Part shown: one piece after another, positions 13,929-15,382 of the stretch | How positions within the stretch are numbered: the first letter of the stretch is position 1 | How the letters are laid out: each line of letters begins with the position of its first letter | From: JAABPW01 sp037132275 | Lineage (GTDB): Bacteria; Verrucomicrobiota; Kiritimatiellia; CAIKKV01; CAITUY01 | Direction of reading: 5' to 3' | NCBI GenBank assembly: GCA_037132275.1 | Contig: JBAXPK010000055.1 | Coordinates: 1 to 15,382, forward strand | Length of the DNA stretch: 15,382 nucleotides | Program-made: the position numbers and the translations under genes | Notes under the pieces: generated by a model | Seen by the model: the letters and a program-made list of their open reading frames with translations, nothing else | Told to the model about the DNA's origin: nothing | The model's database searches: none

Positions 13929-14705
13929 ATGACAACGACGGAAATCCTGGCGCGCGTGGATCGGCTGGCGGTGGCCTTGCGCGAGTTGACGGAGCAGCAG
14001 TTCCACCTGATCGAGACGGTGGTGACGCAATTCCGCAAACCCTTCCTGAAGATCGAGCGGGATACGCTCTCCGACATCGTGGACGCCCGGTTGTTGCGCG
14101 ACTTCGGCGATGTGCTGCGCATCCATCATTGCTTCTCAAAGGAGGCGCTCTCGAAGGACCGGTTCGAGTATGCCCTCGAAAAGACGCTCACCCTGTGCGG
14201 CAAGGCGGCGGCGCTGGCCGCCTCGCGCACCAATCGCGGCCATGATCTCACCGTGGACGGCGTGCCGTTCTCGCTCAAGACCCAGGCGGACAAAGGCATC
14301 AAGGAAACAGAAATCCACATCTCGAAGTTCATGGAAATGGGCAAAGGGAAATGGCCCAAGACCGCCGACGGTCTCAAGGTGTTGCGCGAGACGTTCCTGC
14401 GGCACATGGATGCGTACGAGCGAATCTTCATGTTGCGATGTCTGTCCAAGGATCCGGCTTGCTGGCGGTACGAACTGGTGGAAATCCCCAAGGCGTTGTT
14501 GCAGGAAGCCGGGGAGGGCAAACTCGAAATCCAACGCAAGACCAAACAGGAAACCCGGCCAGGGTATTGCCGCGTCAAGGATGCCGCCGGGGACCTAAAG
14601 TTCGAACTGTATTTTGATGCCGGGTCAGAGCGGAAACTCCAGGTGCGCCACCTGCGCAAGGATCTATGCCGGGTTCACGCTCAGTGGGAGTTCGCCACCG
14701 CGTAG
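13929..14705 (+). CDS. Type II restriction endonuclease, SmaI-like (258 aa)
   Basis: The protein matches block by block what I remember of R.SmaI, which cuts CCCGGG to leave blunt ends. Shared blocks are FGDVLRIHHCFSKEALSKDRFEYAL (broken here: FGDVLRIHH at 59-67, FSKEALSKDRFEYAL at 69-83), RGHDLTVDG (103-111) with LKTQADKGI (116-124), IHISKFMEMGKGKW (129-142), YERIFMLR (163-170), YELVEIPKALLQEA (181-194), PGY, then LYFDAGSERKLQVRHL (227-242), VHAQWEF. The length, 258, is close to SmaI. D106 and S115-L116-K117 are probably the PD-(D/E)xK catalytic signature with Ser in place of the usual acidic residue; E126, E128 or E136 could supply the missing acid. The gene faces the methyltransferase gene and overlaps it by 25 bases at the 3' end, as expected for an R-M pair. 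Target specificity is inferred, not shown. Confidence 0.8.
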   Translation: MTTTEILARVDRLAVALRELTEQQFHLIETVVTQFRKPFLKIERDTLSDIVDARLLRDFGDVLRIHHCFSKEALSKDRFEYALEKTLTLCGKAAALAASRTNRGHDLTVDGVPFSLKTQADKGIKETEIHISKFMEMGKGKWPKTADGLKVLRETFLRHMDAYERIFMLRCLSKDPACWRYELVEIPKALLQEAGEGKLEIQRKTKQETRPGYCRVKDAAGDLKFELYFDAGSERKLQVRHLRKDLCRVHAQWEFATA

Positions 14706-15382
14706 AGCGGCAGCGCCGGGCCCGCCTTGCCGAGACGGTCGAGGGCGATCTTCACATACTCCGGGTTGAGTTCAATCCCCACACACTCGCGGCCATACTC
14801 GCGGCAGACCAGGCCGACGGTTCCGGACCCGAAGAACGGGTCGAGCACCGCGGTGCCCGGCTTTGAGCCGGCGAGCAGGCACATGCGCACAAGCTCCGGC
14901 GGGAAGACAGCGAAATGCGCGCCGTGGAAACCGTTCGTGTTGATGTTCCAGACCGTGCGGCGGTTCTTCGGATCCTGGCCGTTTGCGGACGGCTCGCGGA
15001 TGGCCTCGAAGTCGTAGAAATACGACTCGGCCTTGCTCATCAGGAAGACATACTCGTGTGCCCGTGTCGGGCGATCCTTGACGGACTCCGGCTGGCAGTT
15101 GGGCTTGTTCCATACGATATCCGAGCGCAGGAACCAGCCGTCGGCCTGCAGGGCGAGAGCGAGCCGCCACGGCACGCCGATGAGGTCCTTGGGCTTGAGG
15201 CCCTTGGGGGTGGGCGGGCGGTAACTCATGGCCCGGCCTGCGTTCTTCTTGTCCGGCGCGCGCCAGCGGCGGTCACCGCTGGTATAGGAATCGCCGATGT
15301 TCAGCCATAGCGTGCCGTCTTCGCGGAGTGTGCGCCGGACTTCGCGGAAGACGCCGACCAGGTCGGCGATATAGGCGTCGGG
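14681..15382 (-). CDS. Beta-class N4-cytosine/N6-adenine DNA methyltransferase, 3' part (5' end outside window)
   Basis: The minus-strand frame is open from the last base of the window to the TGA at 14681-14683, giving 233 residues of the C-terminal part. The start and the catalytic (S/D)PP(Y/W) motif IV lie beyond the window; the visible sequence begins about where the region after motif IV should be ('FREVRRTLREDGTLWLNIGDSY'). Next comes DIVWNKPNCQPESVKDRPT with RAHEYVFLMSK, the hallmark of N4/N6 methylases. The SAM-binding motif I is near the C-terminus, at 14842-14819 (DPFFGSGT), followed by GRECVGIELNPEY. Motif IV before motif I is the order of the beta class. With a SmaI-like partner, N4-cytosine methylation of the endonuclease target is the likely job, protecting host DNA. 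The two genes converge and share 25 bases, and no terminator separates them. Confidence 0.88.
   Translation of the reverse strand, partial: PDAYIADLVGVFREVRRTLREDGTLWLNIGDSYTSGDRRWRAPDKKNAGRAMSYRPPTPKGLKPKDLIGVPWRLALALQADGWFLRSDIVWNKPNCQPESVKDRPTRAHEYVFLMSKAESYFYDFEAIREPSANGQDPKNRRTVWNINTNGFHGAHFAVFPPELVRMCLLAGSKPGTAVLDPFFGSGTVGLVCREYGRECVGIELNPEYVKIALDRLGKAGPALPLYAVANSH

Noticed and set aside
13736..14245. 169-codon frame overlapping the start of the restriction gene
   Set aside because: It is a different-frame shadow: Arg/Ala/Gly-rich, with no fold-like pattern, and it overlaps the clearly homologous endonuclease.
14915..15310. 131-codon + strand frame opposite the methyltransferase
   Set aside because: It is antisense to strongly conserved methylase motifs. 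GC-rich genes often leave such open antisense frames.
1..15382. CRISPR array, tRNA or rRNA genes
   Set aside because: No regularly spaced direct repeats, cloverleaf-like segments with conserved T-arm, or rRNA-like sequence were seen on either strand.

Overview
The window reads as a contiguous bacterial chromosome segment. About two thirds of it (2-10855) is densely packed with genes on the + strand. After that comes a patchwork accessory region (10900-15382). The organism cannot be named from sequence alone. The glycosyltransferase-type membrane proteins fused to sugar-binding-like modules, the style of the RHS core and the moderately GC-rich codon use remind me of the Verrucomicrobiota/Kiritimatiellota/Lentisphaerota (PVC) group. 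That is recall, not a test.

Region 1 (2-7896) looks like a cell-surface glycan or glycolipid locus. The C-terminal part of one polytopic glycosyltransferase-like protein with a discoidin-like domain overlaps, by ATGA, a second and larger one of 1014 residues. That gene overlaps, again by ATGA, a NodB-type polysaccharide deacetylase. Two tandem paralogous FAD-dependent oxidoreductases of the UDP-galactopyranose-mutase/protoporphyrinogen-oxidase-like fold follow. A plausible joint role is sugar transfer at the membrane followed by deacetylation and redox tailoring of the glycan or its lipid carrier. The substrates are not visible.

Region 2 (8016-10855) holds an ExbB/ExbD proton-channel pair, with ExbD starting at a GTG that overlaps the ExbB stop, and a KefB/YbaL-type cation:proton antiporter with a C-terminal nucleotide-binding TrkA-N domain. 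All three work at the inner membrane and use the proton gradient. No TonB lies nearby.

Region 3 (10900-13776) is an RHS 'tail' locus. A good sigma70-like promoter lies inside a 34-base inverted repeat. It precedes an RHS protein that lacks most of the usual N-terminal part but keeps the C-terminal core, ending in DPFGL. Behind the core come an unfamiliar 144-residue hydrophobic/glycine-rich tail, a small three-helix membrane protein that overlaps the RHS stop (candidate immunity protein), and an immunity-like soluble protein. The reading frame of the last one runs on into unrelated GC-rich sequence.

Region 4 (about 13270-13928) is a GC-rich, hairpin-rich stretch with no convincing gene. It includes an 11-base perfect inverted repeat with a 65-base interior and two palindromes.

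Region 5 (13929-15382) is a type II restriction-modification pair. The endonuclease resembles SmaI as I remember it. It faces a beta-class (N4-cytosine/N6-adenine) DNA methyltransferase whose 5' part lies outside the window, and the two genes overlap by 25 bases at their 3' ends. The endonuclease may be translated from a leaderless transcript.

The most interesting part is the 10900-15382 island: a promoter-driven RHS remnant with candidate immunity genes, a sharp junction into structured sequence, and a SmaI-like restriction system.
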